DNA of 64,000 nt, from positions 14,012,001-14,076,000 of the forward strand of contig NC_071328.1 in NCBI RefSeq assembly GCF_010183535.1. Reading direction: 5' to 3'. The position numbers were made by a program, and so were the translations under genes. The stretch is from Caenorhabditis remanei (taxonomy: Eukaryota; Nematoda; Chromadorea; Rhabditida; Rhabditidae). Position 1 is the first letter of the stretch; each line of letters begins with the position of its first letter. Of the stretch, positions 23,150 through 32,152 are shown in pieces. The notes beneath the pieces are model-generated. The model worked only from the letters and a program-made list of their open reading frames with translations, made no database searches and was not told the origin of the DNA.

Positions 23150-23293
23150 CTGGGGATTATGAACAAGGGTACTGTCACAGGTCAATTTCCGTCCTGTCTC
23201 TTTCTCCTTTTCCTCGGGTTCTATCTCTCGATTGAGAAGATTATTACCACCTGCCCGGCGGGAGTGTAAACAACCACGGGTAGGCGGACACAT
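23150..23293 (-). CDS. Possible first exon, right-arm copy
   Basis: Mirror of 13494-13637, with the same 48 codons and donor. The adjacent homopolymer run is longer here (about 14 G against 10 C on the left), showing that the arms are not bit-identical. Confidence 0.3.
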
Positions 23294-23668
23294 TTCTCTT
23301 TACATTCACTTTATATTGGAGACACTGGTGGAAGAGGGTGACTGCCCAAGTCGCTCTCTTTCCTATACCGGGAAATAAAGATTGCAATCTACATCAAGAA
23401 TGTTCCTAAAACAGACAGAAATATAGAATACGGAGCAGGCGCAAGCTCGTATTTTACAGTACGATGAATTACAGGTAGGCCTTGCAGGCCTTTTTTCAGA
23501 CAGGTAGGCCTTGCAGGCCTTTTTTGAGGAAATGCCATAAAAATTCTTTACTTACTACTCAAAAAATTTCCAAAAAAACATCAAATTTTCAAAAATGTTT
23601 CAAAAACTGTTTCAAAACCGGCTGTGTTTTTTCCTGATTTTGGCCCGGCCCGGCCCGTGACAAGTATG

Positions 23669-23676
23669 CATGTTTT
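23669..23676. repeat. Right 8-bp target-site duplication of the giant element
   Basis: CATGTTTT, identical to 12982-12989. The sequence beyond it (GTAGAGATAAG) belongs to a retroelement-like repeat. Confidence 0.85.
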
Positions 23677-23683
23677 GTAGAGA

Positions 23684-24400
23684 TAAGACAATCTCTACCG
23701 TTGATTTCTACCGACTTGTGACCTCAACGTCTAATGCGAAATGGAATTCGAATTCACTAATTAAATCATCGATTTCAACCGGTCTTCTTGTATATATATA
23801 TATATATATATGTATCCATCTGTTCTCATTCCATGTATGATTGGTGCATCGACCTTCCTAATCTCTATCTCTACCCCTCCCTCGTACACAGATGTTATTA
23901 TGAGTGATGCCAAGCAGGTCGCAACTCAGCAACTACTTCAGCAAGCCAGAAGGGCAAATCGTCAACTCCCGACACGAGAATGCTTCTTTTGCACCTTAAC
24001 CGAACACAAGGAAGAGAACTGCAACATTGCAAAAAATCCGGAAGATCCAGGAATCTAATAGATGTATCAAATGTCTCGGCCAGAAAACCAGCGCACACAC
24101 CATCCGAACATGTAGAAAGTTGCGTTATCCGGAACACCCCCTGCGCCAACATCGAATGCGAGAAGATTGTAGAGATTGTCTGATCTCTACCGATCGCGAC
24201 ATCAAAGTCCAATGCGGAATGGAATTCTTCACTAATTAAATCACCGATTATAAACCGGTCTTCTTGTGTATATATATATGTAACCTTCAGTTCTCATTTT
24301 ATGTCTTAATAAAGGAATAAAAGATACCACCGAATCACACATTGGTGCAATTCGACCTTCCTATTCTCAATCTATCTCTCATTCTCTCTCTCTCTCTCTC
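23684..24400 (+). mobile_element. Small retroelement remnant with LTR-like direct repeats
   Basis: Two direct repeats, about 23684-23880 and 24172-24400, share TCTCTACCGAT, GGAATTC...CACTAATTAAATCA, AACCGGTCTTCTTGT, a TATATA run and CATTGGTGCA-type text. A gag-like piece lies between them. The right copy contains AATAAAGGAATAAAA, a possible polyadenylation signal. The layout resembles a tiny LTR element or two recombined LTRs. No pol is present. Confidence 0.5.
23900..24239 (+). pseudogene. Gag-like zinc-knuckle fragment, frameshifted
   Basis: From the ATG at 23900 the frame encodes a first knuckle (CFFCTLTEHKEENC) and stops at 24058. The +1-shifted frame continues with a second one (RCIKCLGQK...H...C) to 24239. 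The shift lies in an A run after the first knuckle, which has one or more extra A relative to the copy at 24405-24575. The two-knuckle CxxC...H...C arrangement with CL after the second CxxC is typical of BEL/Pao Gag proteins (family knowledge). As read it is broken, although a homopolymer sequencing error is possible. Confidence 0.5.
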
Positions 24401-24404
24401 TCAA

Positions 24405-24575
24405 GGGCTCCAAATTGCAAAAATTCCGGAAGATCCAGGAATCTAATAGATGTATCAAATGTCTCGGCCAGAAAACCGGCGCACACACCATCCGAACATG
24501 CAGAAAGTTACGTTATCCGGAACACCTTTGTGCTAACAGCGAGTGCGAGCATCCGCCCAAATGAACAACAACCAC
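24405..24575 (+). pseudogene. Second partial copy of the zinc-knuckle fragment
   Basis: Repeats the second-knuckle part of 24010-24160 (CTCGGCCAGAAAACCGGCGC region) with a few substitutions, truncated at both sides. It lies after a TCTC microsatellite. Confidence 0.45.
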
Positions 24576-24754
24576 AAGCAGCCCAGCCTCCACCGAAACA
24601 CTCGAAGCCATCAGAATCATAAATGAGACAGATTCAAATGTTTTGTTGTTTTTGAACAAAACTCCATCAATTGTTTAAGAATTTTTTTAAATGAATTTTC
24701 TCATGAAAACGTTTTTATTTTTTATATAGCATCAGGCGAAGGAGATGCCTTTCG

Positions 24755-24980
24755 CGTTATTACAACAGCGAACACAATCGTATAGAAACCCCTCTTCTTT
24801 CTTTAAAGCTATTATACTTTCTTATCGGTAGAACAAAAGAAAAACGTTAGAGTCGGCACACAAGTATCAAACAAAGGGTTAAATGAGTAATACGATATAT
24901 CATATGAATAGAGGAGAAAAAGAGAAAAAGAGGGAGACCGTCCTCCGTCCACCCCCTTCTTCTCCTCCATTTTATTTATT
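24755..24980 (+). promoter_or_regulatory. 5' flank of leader-bearing unit (copy 1)
   Basis: A block starting near ACAACAGCGAACACAATCGT with AAACGTTAGAGTCGGCACAC is shared with 28920-29100, 32876-33132 and, inverted, 51400-51650. It precedes the leader exon at 24981 and is the likely promoter of the unit, though no canonical TATA box is obvious. Confidence 0.4.
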
Positions 24981-25093
24981 CAGCATTCAAGACGTCTTAT
25001 CGGAATAGACCGTCGAAATATTATTATTATATTACTGATTTTTCTAGAATTCTTATTAATTTTTATGTATTCTGCTATTCGGAAGATGTAGAG
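24981..25093 (+). promoter_or_regulatory. Leader exon L1 with splice donor
   Basis: GACGTCTTATCGGAATAGAC, then TACTGATTTTTCTAGAATTC, ending at GAG|GTAAGAG. The donor is preserved in all relatives. No ATG-initiated frame fills it, so it reads as an untranslated leader exon. Downstream the expected plus-strand gene begins only at 27606, beyond minus-strand ORFs. Confidence 0.5.
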
Positions 25094-25436
25094 GTAAGAG
25101 GGGTATAGAGAGATTATTGAAAAAATCGTTTTAATATATTTTTGAATCTTTTTTTGAAAATTAACATCGATCGTTACTCTAATAGACCGGCAAACTCTAA
25201 TTGACTGAAATTAAGGCCAAGCAAGTCTTGAGGATTGCTCAATTTAATCTTAGAATTTCGAATTTCGAAATTCAAAATTTTTCGAATTTTTTGAAATTTG
25301 TTTTGCTTTTTGGACTATGATTGATATTAAAAGAAATTATCAGATATTAGAAGAAATTCTGAAAATTCATCAAAAGTGTTTACATTTTCGATGAAAAGTA
25401 GAAAAAATGTCAGAAAAATGTTTGAGAGAAAAAGGT

Positions 25437-25868
25437 TCATAATTGAAAAAGGTCCTTCGGGCCTTGACAAGAATTTGAAGTTTTAACACATACACAATCA
25501 AAACTGATTTCGCGTTTTTTGGAGATTTTGGACTGACGGGGTAGGTGAATATTGCTTTTATTGTTAGCCTCACGTCTTATTGTGCGTTTTTCGTTTTGAC
25601 GTTTCGGATATTTTTTAATCTTACGTCTAACAATAGGTTTAACAAAAGTCTCAGTCTTAACGGTAGGTTTGCCCTCTTCATACTTGATCTCGCTCTTGAC
25701 AGGCCTGACGTCTTCTGACTTAATCTCTTTCTTGACCGGTTTGACGTCTTCTGACTTAATCTCTTTCTTGATTATACGGTAGTCCTCCCCCTTATGCTCC
25801 ACCCATAGTTGTCCAGAATTCGGATTCCGGAAATTCCGGATTCCGGAATTCCGGGTTTTTTTTGACAT
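25437..25868 (-). CDS. Lys/Glu-rich protein with repeated psi-K-x-E motifs
   Basis: A 143-codon open frame. The first ~17 codons fall in a TTCCGG repeat and probably do not belong to the gene. The middle carries near-perfect repeats of KEIKSEDV and related IKYE and VKTE steps, each fitting the psi-K-x-E SUMO-acceptor consensus (motif knowledge; modification is inferred). The C-terminal third is strongly basic (RRKIKKYPKRQNEKR). It lies just downstream of the ORF at 27119-26382, which has the same bias (VKKE, LKKE), so it may be the separated 3' part of that gene, split by the repeat at 25815-26295. Confidence 0.4.
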   Translation of the reverse strand: MSKKTRNSGIRNFRNPNSGQLWVEHKGEDYRIIKKEIKSEDVKPVKKEIKSEDVRPVKSEIKYEEGKPTVKTETFVKPIVRRKIKKYPKRQNEKRTIRREANNKSNIHLPRQSKISKKREISFDCVCVKTSNSCQGPKDLFQL

Positions 25869-26295
25869 TCCGGTTCCGGTTCCGGATTCCGGAAAATGAA
25901 CATTTTCATTCCGATTCCGGATTCCGGTTTTTTGAATTTTTTTTCCGGAATCCTGAAGTTTAAATTTTAAAAATTTTTTTGAGTTTTAAAGACAACTGCA
26001 TTAATTCTTTTTTTAAAACTTTATATATCATTAAAAACACACGAAAAAATGACTTGGCCTTGCAAATTTATCGAATCATTCCGGATTCCTGATTCCGAGA
26101 AATTCCGGAATTCCGGGTTTTTTCGTCATTCCGTATTCCGGATTCCGTATTCCGGAAAATGTAAAATCTCATTCCGGTTCCGGATTCCGGATTCCGGAAA
26201 TAAAAAAATCTCATTCCGGATTCCGGATTCCGGAAATAAAAAAATCTCATTCCGGTTCCGGATTCCGGAAACTGAAAAATCGCATTCCGTACAAC
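25815..26295. repeat. TTCCGG-rich tandem/dispersed repeat insertion
   Basis: Clusters of ATTCCGGATTCCGG separated by AAAAAATCTC spacers. CATAGTTGT sits at both borders in inverted orientation (about 25805 and 26285), suggesting a discrete inserted element with short inverted ends. The insertion separates two Lys/Glu-rich coding pieces on the minus strand. Confidence 0.55.
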
Positions 26296-26381
26296 TATGG
26301 CTCCACCTCCTTTTTCTTGGGTTTGATGTCTCCATCTTCTTTCTTTACTCCATTCTTCTTCTTATTCTTCTTCCTCGACGA

Positions 26382-27119
26382 CTAGACGTTTACGTTCTCC
26401 TTTTTTAAACCATTTATCGATGAAATATCCCACTTTCCTCGTTTCCTTCCCTCTTCTGGACCGTCATCCTCAGCCTTTCTCTTCACTCCTCTATTTGGTG
26501 TTTGTGAAACACGTCTTTTCTTCATGGGAGCCTTGTAGGGTACATAACGATAGTCGGGAAACCCACGATAATTGTGCATTGGTCCAAAATTGCGTGATTC
26601 TGACACTGTTTGAGCAATTTTCGGGGGCTGTGGGGTGTCTTGAACGACTTTTGGTGGCAAGATTTCCTTCTTTACGGGAACTGTAGTCGTATACGGCAAA
26701 AATTTTTCATCCTTTAGTTCCTTTTTGAGTGCCTTTGGTTTGATCTCATGCTGCTTATACTCGCCAAACGTTTCTTCGATAGTAGGCTCCGACTTTGTAA
26801 AATCCTCCTCCTCTTTTTTCATCATCACCGCTTCTTCTTCTTCTTTCTTCTTTACCACATCTTCTTCCATCGTTTCATGCGATGTAGCTAGTGCGGTGTG
26901 TAGATTATAGTTTTCACGCACAATTGACATCATTTCGTCATTGACAATAGGCATATCACTATGATTGCGTATACGGTAAAGCATGTCTTGATAGAATCGG
27001 CATTTCGTACTGGCATCCAGGCTAGTGTTCGATAGGATAGTTTCTAGGAACCGCTTCGCAGACTCTAGGGCGAATCCGTTTTCATAAGGAATAACATGAT
27101 ACTTGCGTATCAACTTCAT
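26382..27119 (-). CDS. Second ORF of a TAATG-overlapping pair; acidic/basic low-complexity protein
   Basis: A 245-codon frame starts at an ATG whose A is the last base of the upstream stop codon (TAATG). The N-terminal ~90 residues look globular and helical (SAKRFLETILSNTSLDA, KCRFYQDMLYRIRNH). Then come a Glu/Lys block (EEDVVKKKEEEEAVMMKKEEE), several psi-K-x-E steps, a Pro/Tyr-rich region (PDYRYVPYKAP) and a basic tail with possible nuclear localisation signals (KKRRV, KRKAEDD, GRKRGK). Past the stop the adjacent frame stays Lys/Glu-rich for about 30 codons. No known domain is recognised. With the upstream ORF it may be a virus-like operon remnant. Confidence 0.5.
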   Translation of the reverse strand: MKLIRKYHVIPYENGFALESAKRFLETILSNTSLDASTKCRFYQDMLYRIRNHSDMPIVNDEMMSIVRENYNLHTALATSHETMEEDVVKKKEEEEAVMMKKEEEDFTKSEPTIEETFGEYKQHEIKPKALKKELKDEKFLPYTTTVPVKKEILPPKVVQDTPQPPKIAQTVSESRNFGPMHNYRGFPDYRYVPYKAPMKKRRVSQTPNRGVKRKAEDDGPEEGRKRGKWDISSINGLKKENVNV

Positions 27120-27427
27120 TAGTGTAGCTTTGCAGCGACAAGTGAGGGAATAATAAAAGAAGACAACTGAGTTTTCGATAGCTTAAATAGTATTTTTCGT
27201 GCACTCTCAATATTGTTTGTCCTCGAAAGTTGCACCAAAGTGCCATGAATTGGACGTAAATTGTTGACCTCCTTTGTACTTAGTGGAATATTTTTAGAAT
27301 TTAGCATATTGAAAACAATCTCAACTAGAATATTGATTTGCTTTGATGTTGCCGTACGTATAGTAGCGCGATTCTGCTGCATGACTTTATTCAAAAAATC
27401 AGTGTGAATGATTAACTGAGCTGCCAT
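27119..27427 (-). CDS. Polinton/adintovirus-like small protein (first ORF of pair)
   Basis: A 102-residue frame from ATG to TAA. Residues ~35-100 follow a pattern I know from small proteins of arthropod Polinton/Maverick and adintovirus-type elements: a short helix, N-x-PL, a run of leucines spaced in a helix with basic residues (LRPIHGTLVQLSR, ARKILFKLSK) and a hydrophobic SFIIPSLVAAKL end. In that family the end is usually GGFLPALL-like, so the match is partial and the assignment is an inference. The stop overlaps the next start by one base. The upstream 178 bases are shared with the divergent exonuclease gene. Confidence 0.4.
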   Translation of the reverse strand: MAAQLIIHTDFLNKVMQQNRATIRTATSKQINILVEIVFNMLNSKNIPLSTKEVNNLRPIHGTLVQLSRTNNIESARKILFKLSKTQLSSFIIPSLVAAKLH

Positions 27428-27605
27428 GATTGAAATGATTACACATTTGATACACGTTTATATAGGCACTCTAGATTAGCTCCTTCTCTATCGAGTTCGT
27501 CAATCCTTACCCCTCGTAAAATTTCTTCGATATAATATAATGGAAAAAACTCTAGACCTATTGCATACACCTTCCTTTTCCAGAACGTAAAACGAAATCG
27601 AAAAA
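27428..27605. promoter_or_regulatory. Divergent intergenic region
   Basis: Only 178 bases separate the starts of the minus-strand ORF pair and the plus-strand exonuclease gene, so control elements must be shared or overlapping. ATATAATATAATGG at about 27529-27542 is the nearest TATA-like sequence. An open frame crossing the region on the minus strand has no ATG support. Confidence 0.4.
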
Positions 27606-28407
27606 ATGAATTACATTCCAAAATGTGGAATTGATCGGCAAGTTGCCCTGAGGGGACTGTTGAGAAAAAGACTGCCTAGAGGAGCCACTTATTCTTTGGG
27701 TGCCCTCGTTGATCTCCTAATCTACGCGTGCCAATATGGTGTCAAAATAAACATTGGAGAAGACATCTTTGAACTACTCCGAGCTCATAATGTTCGTCTC
27801 GGACTAGAGGGGTCGTTGTATAGGGTTGTGGAGACCTTGTTAACGTCCAATGCGACTGGAGCATACAATACACTATGTGGAGAACGACACCTGCTAGATA
27901 GAAATTATGATTATGAAGAATTCCGAGGACGGGATATTCAAATCAACGTTATCGAAGATTTTGATGGGATGATGCGTGCGATTAGGAGAGATTTGAAGCG
28001 CCCATCTCCGTGGCCAGTATACTTCGACACGGAATGCTGGTACGCTGACCTTGACCACGGATCAAAAAATTGCATTGATCACCACTTTCGATGTACAGAG
28101 CCGCACTGTGAATTTATTCAGAACGTTGATGCTAAATAAAAATGAATTCAATGCCATTCGAGATGAGCTAAATCATCTCAGGAGAAAAATGGTTACATTT
28201 GGAGAGGAGAAATCATTCCTCTATCCTGAATGCAACAAGGGAGACATCCAGCCACACACCTCTCCGTCTCTCAAAGATCACTTATTCGAAGCGATTGGCA
28301 TGCGTATTCATAAAACGGAGACTATGAGTAACTGGGGAGTTCTCAATCTGCGGCGGGACCAAATATGGTACGCCGCCATGGACTCTCTGTGTCTTCACTA
28401 CCGTTGA
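27606..28407 (+). pseudogene. DEDD-type 3'-5' exonuclease family member A, one frameshift
   Basis: Residues 1-115 form an N-terminal helical domain shared with copy C (34.3-34.6 kb). Motif I of DnaQ/RNase D/WRN-type exonucleases, YFDTEC, lies at about residues 139-144. Soon after it (near 28042) the frame shifts by +1 and continues with a beta-strand-like ALITTFDV. The end carries SNWGVLNLRRDQIWYAAMDS, the YxxxD motif III of the DEDDy class. The motif-II aspartate is not evident; VTFGEE stands there. Without the one-base shift the gene would be intact, so either it is freshly broken or the base is a sequence error. RNA or DNA 3'-end trimming is the family role. Confidence 0.6.
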
Positions 28408-28620
28408 GTGGAGAAATGGTAATTTCATATAATAATAAGTTTCCATGAACATAGAGTTTTTTCAGAGCGACCACATGCCAACATCAGAATCCCACGTTTC
28501 TACAATTTTGACTTTTGATCCTCTCCTCCGCGTCTCCATCGAACTCACTTCACCACATCACAAAGAGTGAGTTGTTTTTACCCCGATTTAACTCATAAAT
28601 TCTATTTTTTCCCCTTTTTT

Positions 28621-28728
28621 TCAGACTCCTCTACAGCAGCCTTCTCCACATCCTCCACAATTCAACTCCTCTACAGCAGCCTTCTCCACATCCTCCACAA
28701 TTCAACTCCTCCACACTCACATTTTCTG
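28621..28728 (+). repeat. Short tandem repeat (unit about 47 bases)
   Basis: CTCCTCTACAGCAGCCTTCT followed by CCACATCCTCCACAATTCAA occurs twice in full and once partly. Non-coding simple duplication in the flank of gene A. Confidence 0.7.
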
Positions 28729-29100
28729 ATCATTTTCAATAATCTCCCTCTTTTTTTTTGTATTTTCCAATACTCGACACAATTTATGCTTTTTTTCAAT
28801 ATTATTTTTTTATAAATAACTGGGTGGTGAACATCTTTTTCCATTTAGGTACATTTGAATTCTGGTGGTGGCTGAGGGGACTCGAAAGCAAATGTTTCTT
28901 TTTTCGATATATTTCTTTTTTCGATAGAATAAAAGAAAACGTTAGAGTCGGTACACAAGTATCAAACAAAAGGTCAAATGAGTAATATGATAGATATCAT
29001 AAGAATAGAAGAGACGGAGAGTAAAAGAGGGAGACCGTCCTCCCCTCCTCTCCACCCCCCGCTGGTTCCCCCCTCTTCTTCTCAACCAATTCATTCATTT

Positions 29101-29213
29101 AGCATTCAAGACGTCTTATCGGAATAGACCGTCGAAATATTATTATTATATTACTGATTTTTTCTAGAATTCTTATTAATTTTATTTATTCTGCTATTCG
29201 GAAGCTGTTTGAG
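29101..29213 (+). promoter_or_regulatory. Leader exon L2 with splice donor
   Basis: Nearly identical to L1 and ends GAG|GTAAGAG. About 1.0 kb of intron separates it from the acceptor TTTTTCAG at 30221-30228 of gene B. Confidence 0.5.
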
Positions 29214-29770
29214 GTAAGAGGAGTTTTCAAGGAAATTGTAAGAAAAACCTCATTTTGATGTATTCTAAAAACCATGTTTTTTTTCAAAAATTAATAAAAA
29301 TATGATAAAAAATCTATAGCTTTTACTCTAATAGACCGGCACACTCTAATTAACCTCTACTTTCTATAATAGACTAAAATTTATGCCTAGTCTTGTTGAA
29401 TGCTAAATTTAAAGATAGTTTCTCTAAATTTTGTAGATTTTTGATAATTGAACAAAATTCAACAAGATATGTAAAAATCGCGAGGTTTTTTTTGTCATTT
29501 GGATCGAAAAGGGGCAAAAAAAATTGGCGGCGAATTTCGAAATTCAAAATTTTTCGAATTTTTTGAAATTTGTTTTGGTTTTTGGACAATGATTCAGATA
29601 AGGGCCTTCGGGCCTTGACAAGAATGTGAATTTTATACTTAAAAACATACTGATTTTTTTAATTGAAGGCATTAACTTTCACAATCAAAATTGGTAATTT
29701 TTGGAAATTTCGTTAATTTTTCAAATTCTGTTTTTTTTTTTGAAAAAATTCAAAAATTTTGACAGCGTGC

Positions 29771-30113
29771 CAACTTTAACAGCGTGTCATGGTAATACTG
29801 ATTCTCCCATCAAATAGTTTTTTAATGGATCATACAAATAAAAAGTAGAACTACATTTTTGTAGTTGACACTTTTCCTGTACTCCCTAGCAAGTTACATA
29901 TCGACAAAGCAATTTCTCCCTCAAATTGACCAATTTCAGTGCAAAATAGTGTGATTTCTGAGCTGTCCCCTTAAAATGACCATAACTCTATAGAGAATGT
30001 ACGTACAAAAAAGTTGTCAACTACAAAAATGAAAATCTAAGTCTGATATGTATGATTCATTAAATGTTTACTTGATGGGACATTCAGTAATACCATGCAG
30101 CCACTCAAAGTTG
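29771..30113. repeat. Intronic foldback repeat (343 bp)
   Basis: Ends pair imperfectly (CAACTTTAACAGCG / CCACTCAAAGTTG, with ATGGTAATACTGA / CAGTAATACCAT inside). The middle has AAAGTTGTCAACTACAAAAA, a 10-bp palindrome found in many repeats here. Relatives: 31880-32125, 33725-34074, 50350-50707, 52565-52930. Confidence 0.6.
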
Positions 30114-30228
30114 GAAAATTTTAACCGAAAACGGGCAAATTTGTATATCGGGTTATCTACTTTAATATAAACGGCTTTATAGGTTTTTTTTTCATTACCA
30201 CTTTTCAAACATTTCTTTTCTTTTTCAG

Positions 30229-31136
30229 AACAAAACTAAAGAGGACAATCGATGCTCCTGTCCTCTGTACATCGACACGGAGGGGACCTATCCAAGACTC
30301 TCGAAAGAGTCGAAATTATCATTGATAACAATCTTCGATGTGTCGTCGAAGATGGTCTACTTCTCCCGAACTTTCCACTTCAACCAGACTCAATTGAAGG
30401 CGATCCGAATTGCGATGAAGGAGCTTGAACAAGACCGCAACCTGGTCACTTTCGGGCCAGAGACATCACTTCAGCTGGATAAAGAAGAGAGAAAAGAATT
30501 GAAAAATGAGAAGTTGAGAACACTGGACATCCAGCAAGGAACTGGTATGCCGCTTCTGAAAATGGTGGATGATTGGGCTGGCGTGAAAATCTTCAAAACG
30601 GAGACCATGAGTGATTGGACAGTCCAGACACTCCGCCACGACCAGATCCACTATGCGGCAATGGACGCAATAGCCCTCCACTACATCAACATCAAGAGTG
30701 ATGTTGATTGGAGCTTTAGTAAGTTCTGAAAATAATGATTTTGTGAACATGAAATTTTTCCAGACCCGGCAAAAATGCTCAATCCAGACTCTACATTCCG
30801 GACACCGACATTCTTCAACCCGGTAACCCACTAATCCATTAATTTATAACATTATCAAACTTTCAGAAAAAACCAAATTCGACTCAGCTAGAGATGTTGG
30901 GAGACATTTGTGATGACCTGTTGGAGATTGAAGACGTAGTGGATTGGATGCAAGAGTTCGACGTCTGCATCACACTGAAGAAGATCCGGAAGAAGCTCGA
31001 GGCGGTGAGAACATGGGAGAAGGAATGGAAATGGGACAAGTACTGGAAACTCTTCGCGGAGAGACAAGTCCATTGCATGGAGGATATCAGGACGTCCAGA
31101 CAACGGGACAGAGATCAACTGGACAATCTCCCCTGA
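30229..31136 (+). CDS. DEDD-type 3'-5' exonuclease family member B
   Basis: Three exons (30229-30718, 30764-30822, 30867-31136) with GTAAGT/TTCCAG and GTAACC/TTTCAG introns keep one frame of 272 codons to a TGA. Motif I is YIDTEG at about residues 16-21. A strand-like SLITIFDVSSKMVYF follows, and motif III is IHYAAMDAIALHY near residues 142-154. The usual motif-II Asp is replaced by a TFGPE segment. The C-terminal ~90 residues are charged and helical and recur in units C and D. The N-terminal helical domain of copies A and C is absent and no start ATG lies in the first exon, so translation would need an upstream exon or an internal Met. This is the best preserved exonuclease copy. Confidence 0.6.
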
Positions 31137-31594
31137 TGAAGGGCCTCCGCAAAGTCCTGGAAAAATAAGTTGTTTCTTGTTAAATGTTTATTTTATTTAC
31201 TTATTTTTTCTTCTTTTAATCTTGTATCCAGTTTAAATAAAATAGTTGCTCCAGAAGAAATGAGTACCTTGCTTTAAAAAATTTTTCTTTAAGGCCTAGT
31301 CCGGAGGAGCGCAATTGCTATTGCGACCGACGTGGCCACTAGGTCCACTAGGCCAGTTATTATTTGAAATAGGTACACAAACGCAAATAAAAAAGTAATT
31401 CATTCCAGAAGATAATTAGTTATACCAATAATATAACACCTTTAGTGTTTTGAATTTTTTATTTCTTTCATACAGACACTTCTAGGTTCAATTACTTCCA
31501 GATTCATTTCAGATTTTTCGCAAAAATTTCAGAAATCGTTGTTCACTCTAAATTTTGGAGGGGGGACACCAGCGGGAGTTCAGAAAAATGACAA

Positions 31595-32150
31595 GGAGGA
31601 TGGGGAGGGTGATACTGTTAAAACTGTATTTGAGGTGCCCCTCAATTTGAAGTACTCCTCTAATAGTGGTAAAACAAGTGTCAATTAGAGGTGCACCCTC
31701 TAGTTGACACTTTTCTCTAATATCATCATCAACTGACTCCGAACTGTTCTCTCACTATTTCAACGTTTTTGTCGTTAAAATCGTAGTTTGCTATAAAAAT
31801 TCAGGATTTTCTCCGTTTTTTACTTAAAAGTTCGATAAATTCGGCATAAAAAAACTAAAGAAATAAAACAAATTCAAAAGATAGTTGGGTATCGAGGCCG
31901 GGTTGAATTGCCCCTCTTATAGAGTTGCCCTTCGACGGACCCTTTGAACAATAGGGGTGTTTCTGTACAAAATAGAGTGATTCATGAGCTGTTTGCTTAA
32001 AATGGCCATAAGGGAGTGTCTGTAGAAAAAAGTTGTCAACTACAAAAATAGAACTGTATGATACGCAAAAAATTGATTGACTCTGTGCAGTAATCAGTGA
32101 TACCATGACACTCATTCAAAGCTGGACATTTTCAACTGAAAAGGCCAAAC
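31595..32150. other. Gene-free spacer with repeat pieces
   Basis: Bases 31625-31720 contain direct and inverted copies of GAGGTGCCCCTC / CCTCTAATAG-like text. 31880-32125 is a diverged copy of the intronic foldback family. No coding region. Confidence 0.4.
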
Positions 32151-32152
32151 TA

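Larger units (their letters stand above)
18730..23558. repeat. Right arm of the giant inverted repeat
   Basis: Inverted copy of 13202-18180. It is slightly shorter because it has about one fewer array unit and lacks the left arm's 27-base duplication, but it has a longer G run near 23070. Confidence 0.9.
12990..23668. mobile_element. 10.7-kb hAT-like mobile element carrying a giant palindrome
   Basis: The ends are CATACTTGTCA at 12990-13000 and its exact complement TGACAAGTATG at 23658-23668, flanked by identical CATGTTTT octamers. Just inside both ends are GGCCCGGCCC-type subterminal repeats. The same ends, subterminal repeats and 8-bp duplications define two short elements at 49542-49933 and 59670-60033. 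The interior from 13202 to 23558 is a near-perfect inverted duplication around a 0.55-kb centre. No hAT transposase (DDE or RW motif) is recognisable, so the unit looks non-autonomous with cargo. It could have arisen by insertion of a palindrome into a short element or by inverted duplication during aberrant transposition. An assembly artefact is unlikely to produce matching target duplications. Confidence 0.8.
28920..31590 (+). mobile_element. Leader-exonuclease unit, copy B
   Basis: Order: 5' flank, leader exon L2, AT-rich intron, foldback at 29771-30113, exonuclease gene, then a 3' flank with AATAAAATAGTTGCTCC, GGCCACTAGGTCCACTAGGCC and GGGGACACC. The same order occurs at 32876-35605 and, inverted, at 48545-51650. 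Terminal inverted repeats are weak and no transposase is present, so the mode of spread is unknown. Confidence 0.55.

Noticed and set aside
12990..23668. The palindrome as a simple assembly artefact
   Set aside because: The arms differ at several places (array copy number, homopolymer length, a 27-base duplication, substitutions), and the outer boundaries coincide with matching terminal repeats and 8-bp duplications. Long reads would still be the decisive test.
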